Source: Conchocele bisecta (taxonomy: Eukaryota; Mollusca; Bivalvia; Lucinida; Thyasiridae). From it: a stretch of DNA of 64,000 nucleotides. The notes beneath the pieces were generated by a model. The model made no database searches. It had not been told where the DNA came from and was given only the letters and a program-made list of their open reading frames with translations. Positions within the stretch are counted from its first letter, which is position 1. Every line of letters begins with the position of its first letter. Shown here one piece after another: positions 9,179 through 18,835 of the stretch. The stretch covers positions 372,001-436,000 of the forward strand of contig JAQRGA010000042.1 in NCBI GenBank assembly GCA_029237695.1, given 5' to 3'. Made by a program: the position numbers and the translations under genes.

Positions 9179-10645
9179 TTACCGAAAAGCATCTTGGTAC
9201 ATCTGTACATATTTATCAGCTGCTCTTTCCCATGAAAAATCAGTAGACATTCCATTATAAACAAGACGTTCAAAATTTTCATGATCATTTTTATAAATAT
9301 ATTCTGCCCATTTCAATGTATAATACAGTGCTTCATCTGTAAGATCATTAAATTTAAGACCAGTAGCAATATTTATATCCTCCGCAGCATAATTAATAAC
9401 GGTATCTTCAAGACCTCCGGTACTTCTTACAATAGGAATAGTTCCATAGCACATACTATACATCTGATTTAAGCCGCAAGGTTCATAACGTGAAGGCATA
9501 ACGAAGAAGTCACTTCCACCTTCGATCATATGTGCAAGTTTGTTGCTATATCCAATATAAACAGAGAATTTTTCAGGATATTCTTCATTTAAAGCTACCA
9601 ATAAAGCTTCAACAGCTTTATCGCCTGTCCCAAGAATTATTACCTGAATATCATCTTCTTTTAATAATCCCTGAATAGCATTTCCAAATATATCTATACC
9701 CTTTTGAGCAGCTAAACGTGAAACGATACCAAAGATAGGAACGTCAGGTTTAATTGGCAGAGAAAATTCTCTCTGTAATGCTTCTTTACATGCTATTTTT
9801 CCTTCCATATTATCCCTTGAAAATTGCATTGGGAGATATGGATCTGACTTAGGATTCCATTCATTTACATCTATACCATTAAGAATACCTCTAAGTTTAT
9901 CTCTATACTTTACATGTTTGAGTGAAGAATTAAGAGTAAAACTATACTTTGGATTTAAAATTTCTTCAGCATAAGTAGGACTCACGGTATTGACCATGTC
10001 AGCAGTTAAAATACCGGCATTAAGGAAGTTTAATTTACCATTATATTCAAGGCATGTATGGTTGAAATATTCCCAGCCTAATCCTGTTAGGAAAAAATTG
10101 CTCTTATCAAATATTCCCTGGTAACCAATATTATGAATAGTCAATACCGACCTGCAATTTTTAAAATTTTCAAAATTCAAATATAGAGGAGTTTTTAAAT
10201 AAACATTACATAATGCTGTAGGCCAGTCATTTGTATGCAGTATATCAGGAGTTAACTCTAAGGATAAAACAGCCTGCATAGCTGCTCTGGAAAAGAAAAT
10301 AAATCTTGATGCATTATCTCTAAATTCAACACCGCTGTAATCATAAAGAGAGGGACGATCAAAATACTGATTATATTCTATAAAGTAAAAACATAAGTTT
10401 TCACTAATTCTATGTTCTCTTATTTGCGCCCATTCTGTGGACCATCCAAATGGTACTCCCAGTAAAGGTTCTCTCACTGTTGTTTTAAGTGTTAAATCTT
10501 TCATTACCTGTGGATAATAAGGCATAATAACTGAAATCTTATGCCCACTTTCAGATAATGCTAATGGTAATGCAGAAGAAACATCAGCCAATCCTCCTGT
10601 TTTGGCATAAGGTGCCGCTTCACTTGTAAGCCATACAATATTCAT
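9179..10645 (-). CDS. glgA: Glycogen (starch) synthase, ADP-glucose type
   Basis: GT5-family enzyme transferring glucose from ADP-glucose to glycogen, 488 residues, cytosolic. The ADP-glucose-binding KTGGLADV motif is at residues about 16-23. The HTNDWPTAL and TIHNIGYQG blocks follow, and the C-terminal Rossmann half has FGIVSRLAAQKG and PSRYEPCGLNQMYSMCYGT with the catalytic E-x7-E region. ATG 10645 follows AGAGGA. It is divergent from glgC across a 136-bp gap that should hold both promoters. Together the two genes provide glycogen storage. Confidence 0.96.
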   Translation of the reverse strand: MNIVWLTSEAAPYAKTGGLADVSSALPLALSESGHKISVIMPYYPQVMKDLTLKTTVREPLLGVPFGWSTEWAQIREHRISENLCFYFIEYNQYFDRPSLYDYSGVEFRDNASRFIFFSRAAMQAVLSLELTPDILHTNDWPTALCNVYLKTPLYLNFENFKNCRSVLTIHNIGYQGIFDKSNFFLTGLGWEYFNHTCLEYNGKLNFLNAGILTADMVNTVSPTYAEEILNPKYSFTLNSSLKHVKYRDKLRGILNGIDVNEWNPKSDPYLPMQFSRDNMEGKIACKEALQREFSLPIKPDVPIFGIVSRLAAQKGIDIFGNAIQGLLKEDDIQVIILGTGDKAVEALLVALNEEYPEKFSVYIGYSNKLAHMIEGGSDFFVMPSRYEPCGLNQMYSMCYGTIPIVRSTGGLEDTVINYAAEDINIATGLKFNDLTDEALYYTLKWAEYIYKNDHENFERLVYNGMSTDFSWERAADKYVQMYQDAFR

Positions 10646-10781
10646 TATTTTCCTCTTTTTTCTTTTATATGATAAATTATCTAGTTGAATTATGTTTCAA
10701 AATTTGCTATACATTAAGAAGCAATGTTTTTTAAAATAAACCATGTTTTATATACTTTAAAGTACTATTTGGAGGTTTTTG

Positions 10782-12095
10782 ATGCTTAGGTCAGTTCTTG
10801 CAATGATCATGGCCGGTGGAGAGGGTACCAGATTATCACCTTTAACACTGGAAAGAGCTAAACCGGCAGTCCCGTTCGGAGGAAAATATCGTATTATAGA
10901 TTTTGTTCTCAGTAATTTTATTAATAGCGGAATTAAAAGTATTTTTGTTATTACCCAATTTAAATCACAAAGTTTAACTGAGCATATCATTAATGGTTGG
11001 AATATTTCATCCAATCATGGTTTTGGTGACTTCATTATACCTGTTCCTGCACAAATGCAGACAGCAGATCGCCACTGGTATTCAGGAACAGCAGATTGTA
11101 TCCACCAAAATCTTCACCTTATTGAGGGCTTTTCATCAGATATCGTAGCTATATTTGGAGGAGATCATATCTATCGCATGGATGTAAGCCAAATGATTGA
11201 TTTCCATGAAAAAAAAGCAGGAATAGTAACTGTTGCCGCAATACCTGTACCTGTTGAAGAAGCCGGTTGTTTTGGAGTAATTCAAGTTGATAAAGATTGG
11301 AGAATCGTGGGGTTTCAGGAGAAACCTAAAAATCCACAGACAATTCCGGGCAATGATAAAATATCTCTTGTATCTATGGGGAACTATATTTTTAACAGTA
11401 GAGAACTTGTCGCATTGCTTAAAAAAGATGCAGAAGATGAAACAAGCAGTCATGACTTCGGTAAAAATATTCTTCCTTCACTTGTTCCGACAGGAAAAAT
11501 ATTTGCATACAATTTCCATACGAACAAAATATCAAGACACAAAAGCGACACTCCTCCTTATTGGAAAGATGTTGGTAGTTTGAAGGCTTATTACGAAGCA
11601 AATATGGATCTAAGATCAACTGAACCAAAGTTAGATTTATATAATGAAAGATGGCCGATATATAATTACAATTTAAGTTTGGCACCTGCAAAATTTGTTC
11701 ATAACGAAGTTGAACTAACAGATGGGAAAAACAGAGTAGGCAGAGCAGTAAACTCAATAATATCAGGAGGTTGTATAATTTCAGGATCTGATGTTGTTGA
11801 TTCAGTGATGTTTAATTCTGCAGAAGTTCACAGTTATTCTAAAGTAGAAGGTTCTATTTTATTGAATAATGTAAAAATCGGTGAAAACTGTATAATTAAA
11901 AATGCCATTATAGATAAACATAACAATATACCAGATGAGAGCAGAATAGGTGTCAGCAGAAAAGACGATGAGGAAAACTATACAGTTGTTGATCTGGATA
12001 CGACAAAAGGCACATGGTTAACTATTGTTCCTAAAAAAAAATCGAAAATGAAATTACCAAAAGCTGCAAGACCTGATTATGGTGATGATGACTAA
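10782..12095 (+). CDS. glgC: Glucose-1-phosphate adenylyltransferase
   Basis: Makes ADP-glucose from ATP and glucose-1-phosphate, the committed step of glycogen synthesis. 437 residues from ATG 10782, chosen over the in-frame TTG at 10779 because GGAGG at 10771-10775 is ideally spaced. Nucleotidyltransferase signature [12 protein letters not shown] near the N-terminus, then [18 protein letters not shown], the [10 protein letters not shown] metal site, WYSGTADCI, and a left-handed beta-helix C-terminal region. It ends [10 protein letters not shown] with an Asp-rich tail. Divergent partner of glgA. Confidence 0.96.
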   Translation: MLRSVLAMIMAGGEGTRLSPLTLERAKPAVPFGGKYRIIDFVLSNFINSGIKSIFVITQFKSQSLTEHIINGWNISSNHGFGDFIIPVPAQMQTADRHWYSGTADCIHQNLHLIEGFSSDIVAIFGGDHIYRMDVSQMIDFHEKKAGIVTVAAIPVPVEEAGCFGVIQVDKDWRIVGFQEKPKNPQTIPGNDKISLVSMGNYIFNSRELVALLKKDAEDETSSHDFGKNILPSLVPTGKIFAYNFHTNKISRHKSDTPPYWKDVGSLKAYYEANMDLRSTEPKLDLYNERWPIYNYNLSLAPAKFVHNEVELTDGKNRVGRAVNSIISGGCIISGSDVVDSVMFNSAEVHSYSKVEGSILLNNVKIGENCIIKNAIIDKHNNIPDESRIGVSRKDDEENYTVVDLDTTKGTWLTIVPKKKSKMKLPKAARPDYGDDD

Positions 12096-12227
12096 ATATT
12101 CATAATATTTAACATTTTTAAAAAATTTATTGTGAAATTTATTAATTTTAGACTAAAATAGCTATTAAAGTTAAAAAAATTTGAATTTTATAGCTATTTT
12201 TAAAACAGTAATTAAGGAGTAAGTTGC

Positions 12228-12434
12228 ATGAATGCAGAAAAGAGTTTAAAAAAACTTTCACGCACAAGTATTCCTATGAATTTTGTAAAAAAATGCAAAG
12301 GTTCATGGGGACATACAGATTGGTTGGAATTTTGTGCTTCACTTGAAAAGAAAGGTTATACACCCATTGATTTTGAAGCAGTTGGAGCTTTACTTGAAAT
12401 AAAAAAGACTATTTATGTAAAAAAAAATAAATAA
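12228..12434 (+). CDS. Small hypothetical protein, 68 residues
   Basis: A short frame with a good AAGGAG ribosome binding site, ending 22 nt before a strong terminator, so it looks like a real single-gene unit. The protein is basic and soluble, with a compact core containing IPMNFVKKCKGSWGHTDWLEF and KGYTPIDFEAVGALLE. It has no membrane segment or signal peptide. I do not recognise a named family and assign no function. Confidence 0.65.
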   Translation: MNAEKSLKKLSRTSIPMNFVKKCKGSWGHTDWLEFCASLEKKGYTPIDFEAVGALLEIKKTIYVKKNK

Positions 12435-12456
12435 TTCCTGATACCTGAATAGCAAA

Positions 12457-12490
12457 AGAGGCTAATATTTATCAGCCTCTATATTTTTTT
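12457..12490 (+). terminator. Rho-independent terminator after the 68-residue gene
   Basis: AGAGGCT and AGCCTCT form a 7-bp stem around a 10-nt loop, followed by a run of eight T at 12483-12490. Clear plus-strand terminator. Confidence 0.85.
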
Positions 12491-12499
12491 TATACCTTA

Positions 12500-13127
12500 T
12501 TACATTAACCAGCCTATAAACATCTTTACTGAAAGAGTTGTTATATAAGAACCAAATATAAATATTTTACTGAAAGAGAAGAAAACAAATGCAAAAATTA
12601 CAAAAACAACCCCATTTCTAAGTTCAGAATTAATTGAATATATTCTAGGAAAAATCACAGTTAAAATAGACCATCCATCTAATGGTGGGACTGGAATTAA
12701 ATTAAATATAAACAAAACTGTATTTAATATTCCACCGACTAGAAAAAATTGAACAAATAGAGTTCAAATCTCCTGTTTTTATATACGCAATCGCAGCAGT
12801 AAAAGAAAAAAGGAGAAACAATACAAAATTAATTAACGGACCGGCAAAAGCAACAACTGCTTCACTATATTTATGTCTCATTCTACTTGGATTAACTGGA
12901 ACACTTCCCCAGCTTATACCTACTAACAGCAATGCAATTAGAGACATCAACCCCATTTGCCGTAATGGATTTAATGTTAAATATCCATTATCAGCAGCAG
13001 TAGAATCTCCCATCCATAGAGCAATCTGAGCATGAAAATATTCATGAAGGCATACAGAAAAAATAATTAAAAAAACCCACATAAAATAAAATTGAGGATT
13101 GCTGAAAGCTAATTGAGCAAATAACAT
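12500..13127 (-). pseudogene. M50 site-2-type membrane protease, single frameshift
   Basis: Two adjoining frames make one site-2-protease-like protein. The first (13127-12702) has four hydrophobic segments and the zinc motif HEYFH within CLHEYFHAQIALWMGD, then NPLRQMG. The second (12715-12500) supplies the matching C-terminal N-L-I-P-V-P-P-L-D-G metal-ligand motif and two more membrane segments. The frames must be joined near 12740-12750, in a T-run on the coding strand. Homologous proteins are one continuous chain, so this is a frameshift pseudogene, a slippage site or an assembly error. Everything else is intact, so the break is recent or artefactual. Confidence 0.7.
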
Positions 13128-13299
13128 AATTATTCCTTTTTATATTTTAAATATTTATAGTGATCCTTTTATTTTACAACTTTTAGTTAGTTTAGGGATG
13201 TGAAAATTACTTTTTATTTTTCTAAATTAACCTGTTTTTTTATTAATTTAAAATAAATTTTATCGGGAGTACTATACTCTAAACTTGTTAGTGTTACTT

Positions 13300-13596
13300 C
13301 TATTTCTGTGAATTATCTATATCTTTAAAATCTATATCAACGTAGTCTCTATTTCTGCTACTATCTGTTTTTTTATTTTTTTGAGCTGATTTCTTTTTAA
13401 ATTTATTAAAATTAGAATAATATTTGTTAAATTTTAATCTTCTTCCTGTAATGAGCATAATGCATATAATAATGAACACAATTACCATAAAAATTGGTAG
13501 TGCAACAAATAGTGCAAGAAGAATAATAGGTATTAATATTAAAAGAAATATTATTTTATTAATACCGTCGGAGTTACCAAATCTATTTAATGGCAT
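13300..13596 (-). CDS. Small two-helix membrane protein of unknown function
   Basis: 98 residues: a short N-terminal stretch, two hydrophobic segments (about residues 13-35 and 36-51) and a long basic C-terminal tail rich in K, N and S that ends in an acidic D-I-D-F-K-D-I-D motif. The start at ATG 13596 has only a weak TTAGGG upstream. No family recognised. It lies between the M50 gene and lspA, on the opposite strand to lspA. Confidence 0.45.
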   Translation of the reverse strand: MPLNRFGNSDGINKIIFLLILIPIILLALFVALPIFMVIVFIIICIMLITGRRLKFNKYYSNFNKFKKKSAQKNKKTDSSRNRDYVDIDFKDIDNSQK

Positions 13597-13782
13597 AGTT
13601 ATTAACCCTAATTTTTAGTGCTGTTATATTGAATTATTAATGGTTTAAGTTTAGAAACAATATTAAGATACAATAATATTGTAGAAAGAGTTTAATTGAT
13701 TAATTAAATAAAGAGTATTTTATATAACAGCCAATATAGTATTTATTTGTAAAAATAAAAATTATTTTATAAGGTTTTAGAT

Positions 13783-14286
13783 ATGAATTTTATGGTTAAA
13801 AATAGTAAAAAAGGTAAAAAATTTGTTTGGATTGGGCTAATTTTATTTTTTGTTTTAGTTATAGCAGATCAGATAACTAAATATTATGTAGTACTGGATA
13901 CTTTTAAATTAGAACGAAAACCTTTTACTGTTATCCCCGGATTTTTTAATATTGTTTCCGTTAGAAATACAGGTGCTGCCTGGGGAATGTTTAATGGAAA
14001 TAGTCTTATTCTTTTAATTGTAGCTATAATTGCTTTTATTTTGATAATAATATTTTTCAGGAAGATCACAGAAGGTTTTGGCGAAAGAACTATTGCTTTA
14101 TTTATGATTATGAGCGGTATAGCAGGAAACTCGATTGACAGAATTTATAGAGGTTCAGTTGTAGATTTTTTAGACTTTTATTTACACGGATGGCACTGGC
14201 CGTCTTTTAATGTTGCAGACAGTGCTATATGCGTTGCTGTGGTGGTAATGATTATTTCATCTATACTAAGAGCTAAGAGTACCTAA
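13783..14286 (+). CDS. lspA: Lipoprotein signal peptidase II
   Basis: Aspartic membrane protease removing signal peptides from prolipoproteins, 167 residues, four membrane segments. Catalytic and conserved blocks visible: ADQITKYYV, SVRNTGAAWGMF, AGNSIDRIYRGSVVDFLDF (first catalytic Asp region) and FNVADSAICVAV (second Asp). A lipoprotein substrate candidate occurs at 31014. Start at ATG 13783 with AAGG upstream; ATG 13792 is an alternative. Confidence 0.95.
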   Translation: MNFMVKNSKKGKKFVWIGLILFFVLVIADQITKYYVVLDTFKLERKPFTVIPGFFNIVSVRNTGAAWGMFNGNSLILLIVAIIAFILIIIFFRKITEGFGERTIALFMIMSGIAGNSIDRIYRGSVVDFLDFYLHGWHWPSFNVADSAICVAVVVMIISSILRAKST

Positions 14287-14757
14287 AAAAGTAAAATTTT
14301 CAATGACTTATTTAAAAATATGGAAACTCTGAATGTGAAAAAAGAAATGATAAAACTGATTAGAAGGCTGTATTTTAAAGTTTGAGTGAAGGAGATTTTT
14401 TTTTATTTCTTTATTTTTCTAATCAATGATGAGAGCCATAAAATAACTGTTTTAAATAGTATTTTTTTAAAAAAATAAGAGATGAAAAGCCTAAATTATT
14501 ATCTAAAGTTTTTAAAGAAATATTTGAACCAATCTGGAAAGAATATTTTGACTCAATAATGAAATAATTTCTATAGGTTACAGAGTTAAATCTTATGCAG
14601 GTTACATTTTAGAAAATGGGCAACAGTATTTAGGGATTATCATTCATAGAAAGGCAATAAAAAAGACTCATAGTGAATATGGAATTTATAAAAAGAAAAT
14701 AAAGAATAGAATAATGCAGATTGAAAATAATTTTTTAAAATAATTGGATAATGATAA
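14287..14757 (+). other. lspA-miaA gap with a decayed ORF of unknown family
   Basis: Between 14478 and 14743 the plus strand reads EIFEPIWKEYFDSI, hits a stop, and continues in another frame with GYRVKSYAGYILENGQQYL and a lysine-rich end. This is a frameshifted gene fragment I cannot name. The first 190 bases of the gap show nothing recognisable. Confidence 0.45.
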
Positions 14758-15660
14758 ATGATAAATGATAAATCTTTAATCGTAATAATGGGGCCTACAG
14801 GATCAGGTAAGAGTGATTTATCTATTAGAGTATCTCAAAAAATTCCTTCAGAGATAATATCTGCTGACTCTATGCAGGTTTACAGAGGCATGGATATCGG
14901 GACAGCCAAGGCTACAGCTGAACAGCAAAAACAGGTACGGCATCATTTGATTGATATATTAGATATAAATGAACGTTTAGAAGTTTATTCATATATTACG
15001 CTTGCACAGAAGGTAATAAAAGAAATATGGTCTTGCGATAAAACGCCTATAATTGTTGGTGGTTCGGGTATGTATATAAAAGCTTTATTATATGGATTAG
15101 ATCTACTGCCTGCAGATATTGAATTAAGAAAGAAGTTATATGAAAAATTTGATAATGATACAGATGGTCTGATTAAAGCTCTTAAAACCAAAGATCCAAA
15201 AGCTTTAGAGTTGTATGAAACGAAACCTCGAAAAATGATTAGGGCTTTAGAAATACTAGAATTAACAGGGAAATCTATTCTCAATCAGAATGAAAAATGG
15301 AATGAGAACAAACTCCTATACAATGTTCATGCCTATAGATTGACATGGGACAGAAGAAACCTTTTTGATAGAATAATCATAAGAACCGGAGAAATGTTGG
15401 AAAGCGGATGGATTGAAGAAACAGAAGAGCTTTTAAATAAAGGTTTATTAGATTCACCTACAGCCTGGCAGGCTATCGGGTATAAGATTATTGCTAAATT
15501 TTTAAATAAAGAAATATCTTATAAAGAGATGAAAATAAGAATAATTTCTTCGACAAAAAAATATATCAGAAGACAGGATACATGGTTTAAAAATCAACAT
15601 CCTGAAGCCAAAGAGGTGTTATTGCCTATTCCGTATGAAGCTCTTCTAAAACTATTTTAA
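14758..15660 (+). CDS. miaA: tRNA dimethylallyltransferase
   Basis: Transfers the dimethylallyl group to A37 of tRNAs reading U-starting codons, 300 residues. P-loop GPTGSGKSD (residues about 12-20), SADSMQVYRGMDIGTAKA, HHLIDILD, VGGSGMYIKALLYGL and the C-terminal R-R-Q-x-T-W-F motif (RRQDTWFKNQ) are all present. The start region stutters ATGATAA; the in-frame start is ATG 14758. The product is the substrate for MiaB-type methylthiolation elsewhere in the genome. Confidence 0.95.
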   Translation: MINDKSLIVIMGPTGSGKSDLSIRVSQKIPSEIISADSMQVYRGMDIGTAKATAEQQKQVRHHLIDILDINERLEVYSYITLAQKVIKEIWSCDKTPIIVGGSGMYIKALLYGLDLLPADIELRKKLYEKFDNDTDGLIKALKTKDPKALELYETKPRKMIRALEILELTGKSILNQNEKWNENKLLYNVHAYRLTWDRRNLFDRIIIRTGEMLESGWIEETEELLNKGLLDSPTAWQAIGYKIIAKFLNKEISYKEMKIRIISSTKKYIRRQDTWFKNQHPEAKEVLLPIPYEALLKLF

Positions 15661-16227
15661 ATTGAATAATAATTGCTGTATTTTCTACTACCATTGAAGG
15701 TGCTTCATAGAATAATCTATTTTAATAAACAGCTATGCTTTCTTTTAGTATGGGTAGTTGGAGACAAGTTTGGTGTCGAATTTTTTGCTGAAAATTAATT
15801 AAGAAAGAAATACAGTTACTATTTTTCCTGTTAACCACTTGTCATATCTTGAATTAAATTTAGTTTAAATATTATGTCTAAATTATATAACATAAAGTTA
15901 TTTATTATATACCTATTATTAGTAATTATTTTAATGTTATTTGTCTAATAAATTTATTCTAGGAAATTAACTATAACCTAAAACTTTAACCATTTTATAT
16001 GGGAAAAACTGAAAATTTAATTTCTAATTTTAATGGAAATTTTTTATATTATATTACATATTAAACTGATATTGATAGATTAATTAATATCTTCCTAAAA
16101 ATAATTCGGCTTTAGTGTGAGTATTTAAATAAAAAATATTTTTAAAATAGAAATAATAAACTAAATGGCTGATTCTTTTCACTGTTAAATCAGTAAATGT
16201 TTAACTCTTAGCAAAAGAGGTATAACT
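15661..16227. other. Non-coding gap with a possible IS630-end repeat
   Basis: No gene is visible. Around 16055-16120 the sequence resembles 4665-4735 (shared blocks ATTAAACT-ATATT, TTAAT-AATATCTT and CTAAAAATAATT), where it borders an IS630 transposase remnant. It may be a solo element end. The last 100 bases must contain the hox promoter. Confidence 0.4.
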
Positions 16228-18084
16228 ATGAGATCGAGTGTTGAAAATTTTAAAAAGGATGTCGAAGATATCTGTAGGAAATTTGAGAACGATCGTACTC
16301 GAATGATGGATATTGTTAGAGCTGTTCAAGAAAAATTTAGCTATGTGCCAAGTGAAGCTTTGGATATAATTGCTACAGAAGTTTCAAGCTATCGTGTTGA
16401 AGTAGAAAGTGTTGTTTCTTTCTATACTTTTCTTTCTAAAGAAAAGAAAGGTGAATATGTTATCAGACTTTGTAATGATATTATTGACAGAATGGCTGGA
16501 GTTGACAAAATTGCCGGGGCATTTAAAAAAAAGCTTGGAATAGGTTTTGGTGAGACTACCGTTGACGGTAAGTTTACACTGGAATATGCTCCCTGCATCG
16601 GGATGTGCGATCAGGCACCTGCTGCCTTAGTAAATGACCAGGTCATTACTAATTTATCTACTGAGAAAGTAACTGAAATTATAGCGGTTTTAAAGAAAAC
16701 CAATGATATAAAAAAGTTGGTAAAAAAAGTTGGCGACGGTAATAATTCAAATCCGCTTATTAATTCAATGGTTAGAAATAATATAAGAAAAAAAGGCAGC
16801 GTAATTTTTGCTGGTTATAGTGAAGACGTTGCACTTAAAAGTGCTATTTCTCAAACTCCGGTTGAAGTAATAAGCACAGTAAAAGCTTCAAAATTGAGAG
16901 GACGTGGCGGTGCAGGATTTCCTACAGGAACGAAATGGGAATTTGCACATAAAGCTCAAGGTAACAAAAAAACTATTATTTGTAATGCAGATGAAGGTGA
17001 ACCCGGAACATTTAAAGATCGAGTAATTTTAACTGAATGTGCAGATCAACTTTTTGAAGGTATGACAATTGCCGGTTATGCTATTGGAGCAGATACAGGA
17101 ATCCTTTATTTAAGAGCAGAGTATGCTTATTTAAGAGAGTATTTGAAAGATATCTTAAATAAACGTCGTCTAAAAGGAGTGCTTGGAAATAATATCTGCT
17201 CAGTAAAACATTTTGGAATATTTGGTAAAAAAGCCTGTATTAATTTCGATATTCGTATTCAGATGGGAGCAGGTGCTTATATCTGCGGAGAAGAATCAGC
17301 ATTGATTAGTTCCTGTGAAGGATTGCGTGGAGATCCTAAAAATCGTCCCCCATTCCCAGCGCAGAAAGGATATTTAGGCACACCTACATCTGTTAATAAT
17401 GTAGAAACTTTTTGCAGTATTGTGAAAATTATAGAAAAAGGTGGATTATGGTTTGCTGCACTTGGAACAGAAGATAGTTCAGGAACTAAACTTTTTAGTG
17501 TTTCCGGAGACTGTAATGCCCCCGGTGTTTACGAATTACCATTTGGTATTACTGTTAATGAACTGCTTAAAGAAGTTGGTGCTGAAGATACATTTGCTAT
17601 TCAGATGGGCGGACCTTCAGGATGTCTAATAGGAGAGAAAGATTTTGGCAAAAAAATATGTTATGGTCATCTAGAAACCGGTGGATCCGTAATGGTTTTT
17701 AATAAAACTAGAGATGTATTGGAAATTGCAGATTATTTCATGGATTTTTTCATTGAAGAAAGCTGTGGCTACTGCACACCATGTAGAGTTGGCAACGTAT
17801 TAATTAAAGAAAAATTAAAAGCTATTAGAAAAGGTTTTGGTGAAAACGAAGATATCGAATATCTGAAAAAACTTGGTAAAACTATTAAAGAGGCAAGTCG
17901 CTGCGGATTAGGACAGACATCACCTAATCCGGTATTAACTTCTATTGCAAATTTCAGAGGAGAATATGACAAATTGTTAAAGGTCAGAAATAATGAAATG
18001 TGTCCTACTTTTGATATTTCAGCAGCTTTGAAAGATAGTGAAAGAATTATTGAGCGTAAGTCTGTTGTCTTTGATACAGTATAA
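16228..18084 (+). CDS. hoxF: Bidirectional [NiFe] hydrogenase diaphorase subunit, HoxE-HoxF fusion
   Basis: 618-residue NAD(P)H-binding flavoprotein of the soluble hydrogenase. An N-terminal NuoE/HoxE-like thioredoxin-fold domain (1-160) is joined to a NuoF domain (about 185-615). The NuoF part has GRGGAGFPTGTKW (225-237, FMN/NADH site), NADEGEPG (253-260) and 4Fe-4S ligands C513, C516, C519 and C559. In the N-terminal domain three of the usual four 2Fe-2S cysteines are present (C82, C123, C127). The residue five after C82 is Asp87 instead of Cys, so the cluster may be altered or absent. First gene of hoxF-U-Y-H-W, behind AAGAGGT. Confidence 0.93.
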   Translation: MRSSVENFKKDVEDICRKFENDRTRMMDIVRAVQEKFSYVPSEALDIIATEVSSYRVEVESVVSFYTFLSKEKKGEYVIRLCNDIIDRMAGVDKIAGAFKKKLGIGFGETTVDGKFTLEYAPCIGMCDQAPAALVNDQVITNLSTEKVTEIIAVLKKTNDIKKLVKKVGDGNNSNPLINSMVRNNIRKKGSVIFAGYSEDVALKSAISQTPVEVISTVKASKLRGRGGAGFPTGTKWEFAHKAQGNKKTIICNADEGEPGTFKDRVILTECADQLFEGMTIAGYAIGADTGILYLRAEYAYLREYLKDILNKRRLKGVLGNNICSVKHFGIFGKKACINFDIRIQMGAGAYICGEESALISSCEGLRGDPKNRPPFPAQKGYLGTPTSVNNVETFCSIVKIIEKGGLWFAALGTEDSSGTKLFSVSGDCNAPGVYELPFGITVNELLKEVGAEDTFAIQMGGPSGCLIGEKDFGKKICYGHLETGGSVMVFNKTRDVLEIADYFMDFFIEESCGYCTPCRVGNVLIKEKLKAIRKGFGENEDIEYLKKLGKTIKEASRCGLGQTSPNPVLTSIANFRGEYDKLLKVRNNEMCPTFDISAALKDSERIIERKSVVFDTV

Positions 18085-18095
18085 GGAGATTAAAA

Positions 18096-18800
18096 ATGAA
18101 AAACAGTATCACTTTTACAATTGATGGAGTTGAGGTGAAAGCTTTAGCCGGGCAGACAATTATGGAAGCCGCTGATGCTGCTAAAATATATATTCCGCGT
18201 CTATGTGCACATAAGGATTTAGTGCCACACGGTTCATGTTGTATCTGTATAATTAAAATAAATAGGCGTACTCAATCAGCCTGTACTGAACCTGCAGCTG
18301 AAGGAATTATAGTTGAAAATGAAACAGAAGAAATTATTGAAATCAGAAAAGATTTAGTTGATATGCTTTTTGTTGAAGGAAATCATTATTGTATGTTCTG
18401 TGAAAGGAGTGGAAATTGTGAACTTCAGGCACTAGCATATCGCTTTGGAATTTTGGCTCCTAAATATTCTTATATGTTTCCAGTTAGAAAGGTTGATGCA
18501 TCACATCCTGACATATTAATTGACAGAGACCGCTGTGTCCTTTGTGGAAGATGTGTTATAGCTTCTAGAGATATTGATGGCAAAAATGTTTTTCAGTTTG
18601 TAGAACGCGGACTGAAAAAGAGAATTGCTGTAAATGCTGAAGCTAATCTTTCGGAAACTGATATTACAGTAACTGATAAAGCTGTAGAAATATGCCCTGT
18701 CGGAGCATTGATGAAGAAAAGAGTAGGTTATACTGTTCCTTATGGTGAACGTTTTTATGATCAGAAACCAATCGGCTCTGATATTGAAACTGCTAAATGA
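18096..18800 (+). CDS. hoxU: Bidirectional hydrogenase iron-sulfur subunit HoxU
   Basis: Electron-wiring subunit between HoxF and the HoxYH hydrogenase, 234 residues, homologous to the N-terminus of NuoG. N-terminal plant-ferredoxin-like 2Fe-2S domain (CAHKDLVPHGSCCIC then SACTEP). Next comes a His/Cys 4Fe-4S motif HYCMFCERSGNCELQ, then ferredoxin-type CVLCGRCVIASRD with a late CPVGAL Cys. All clusters look complete. It starts at 18096 behind AAGGAG, 11 nt after hoxF. Confidence 0.94.
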   Translation: MKNSITFTIDGVEVKALAGQTIMEAADAAKIYIPRLCAHKDLVPHGSCCICIIKINRRTQSACTEPAAEGIIVENETEEIIEIRKDLVDMLFVEGNHYCMFCERSGNCELQALAYRFGILAPKYSYMFPVRKVDASHPDILIDRDRCVLCGRCVIASRDIDGKNVFQFVERGLKKRIAVNAEANLSETDITVTDKAVEICPVGALMKKRVGYTVPYGERFYDQKPIGSDIETAK

Positions 18801-18835
18801 TTTATAAATAAATATAGATATAAAGGAGATAAGAT

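Noticed and set aside
12093..12111. glgC terminator
   Set aside because: TAAATATT-CAT-AATATTTA is symmetrical but purely AT and lacks a clear T-run; too weak to call.
16150..16227. A Rex operator before hox
   Set aside because: The inverted repeat there (GTTAAA and TTTAAC separated by 10 nt) does not fit the usual 4-nt spacing of Rex sites.
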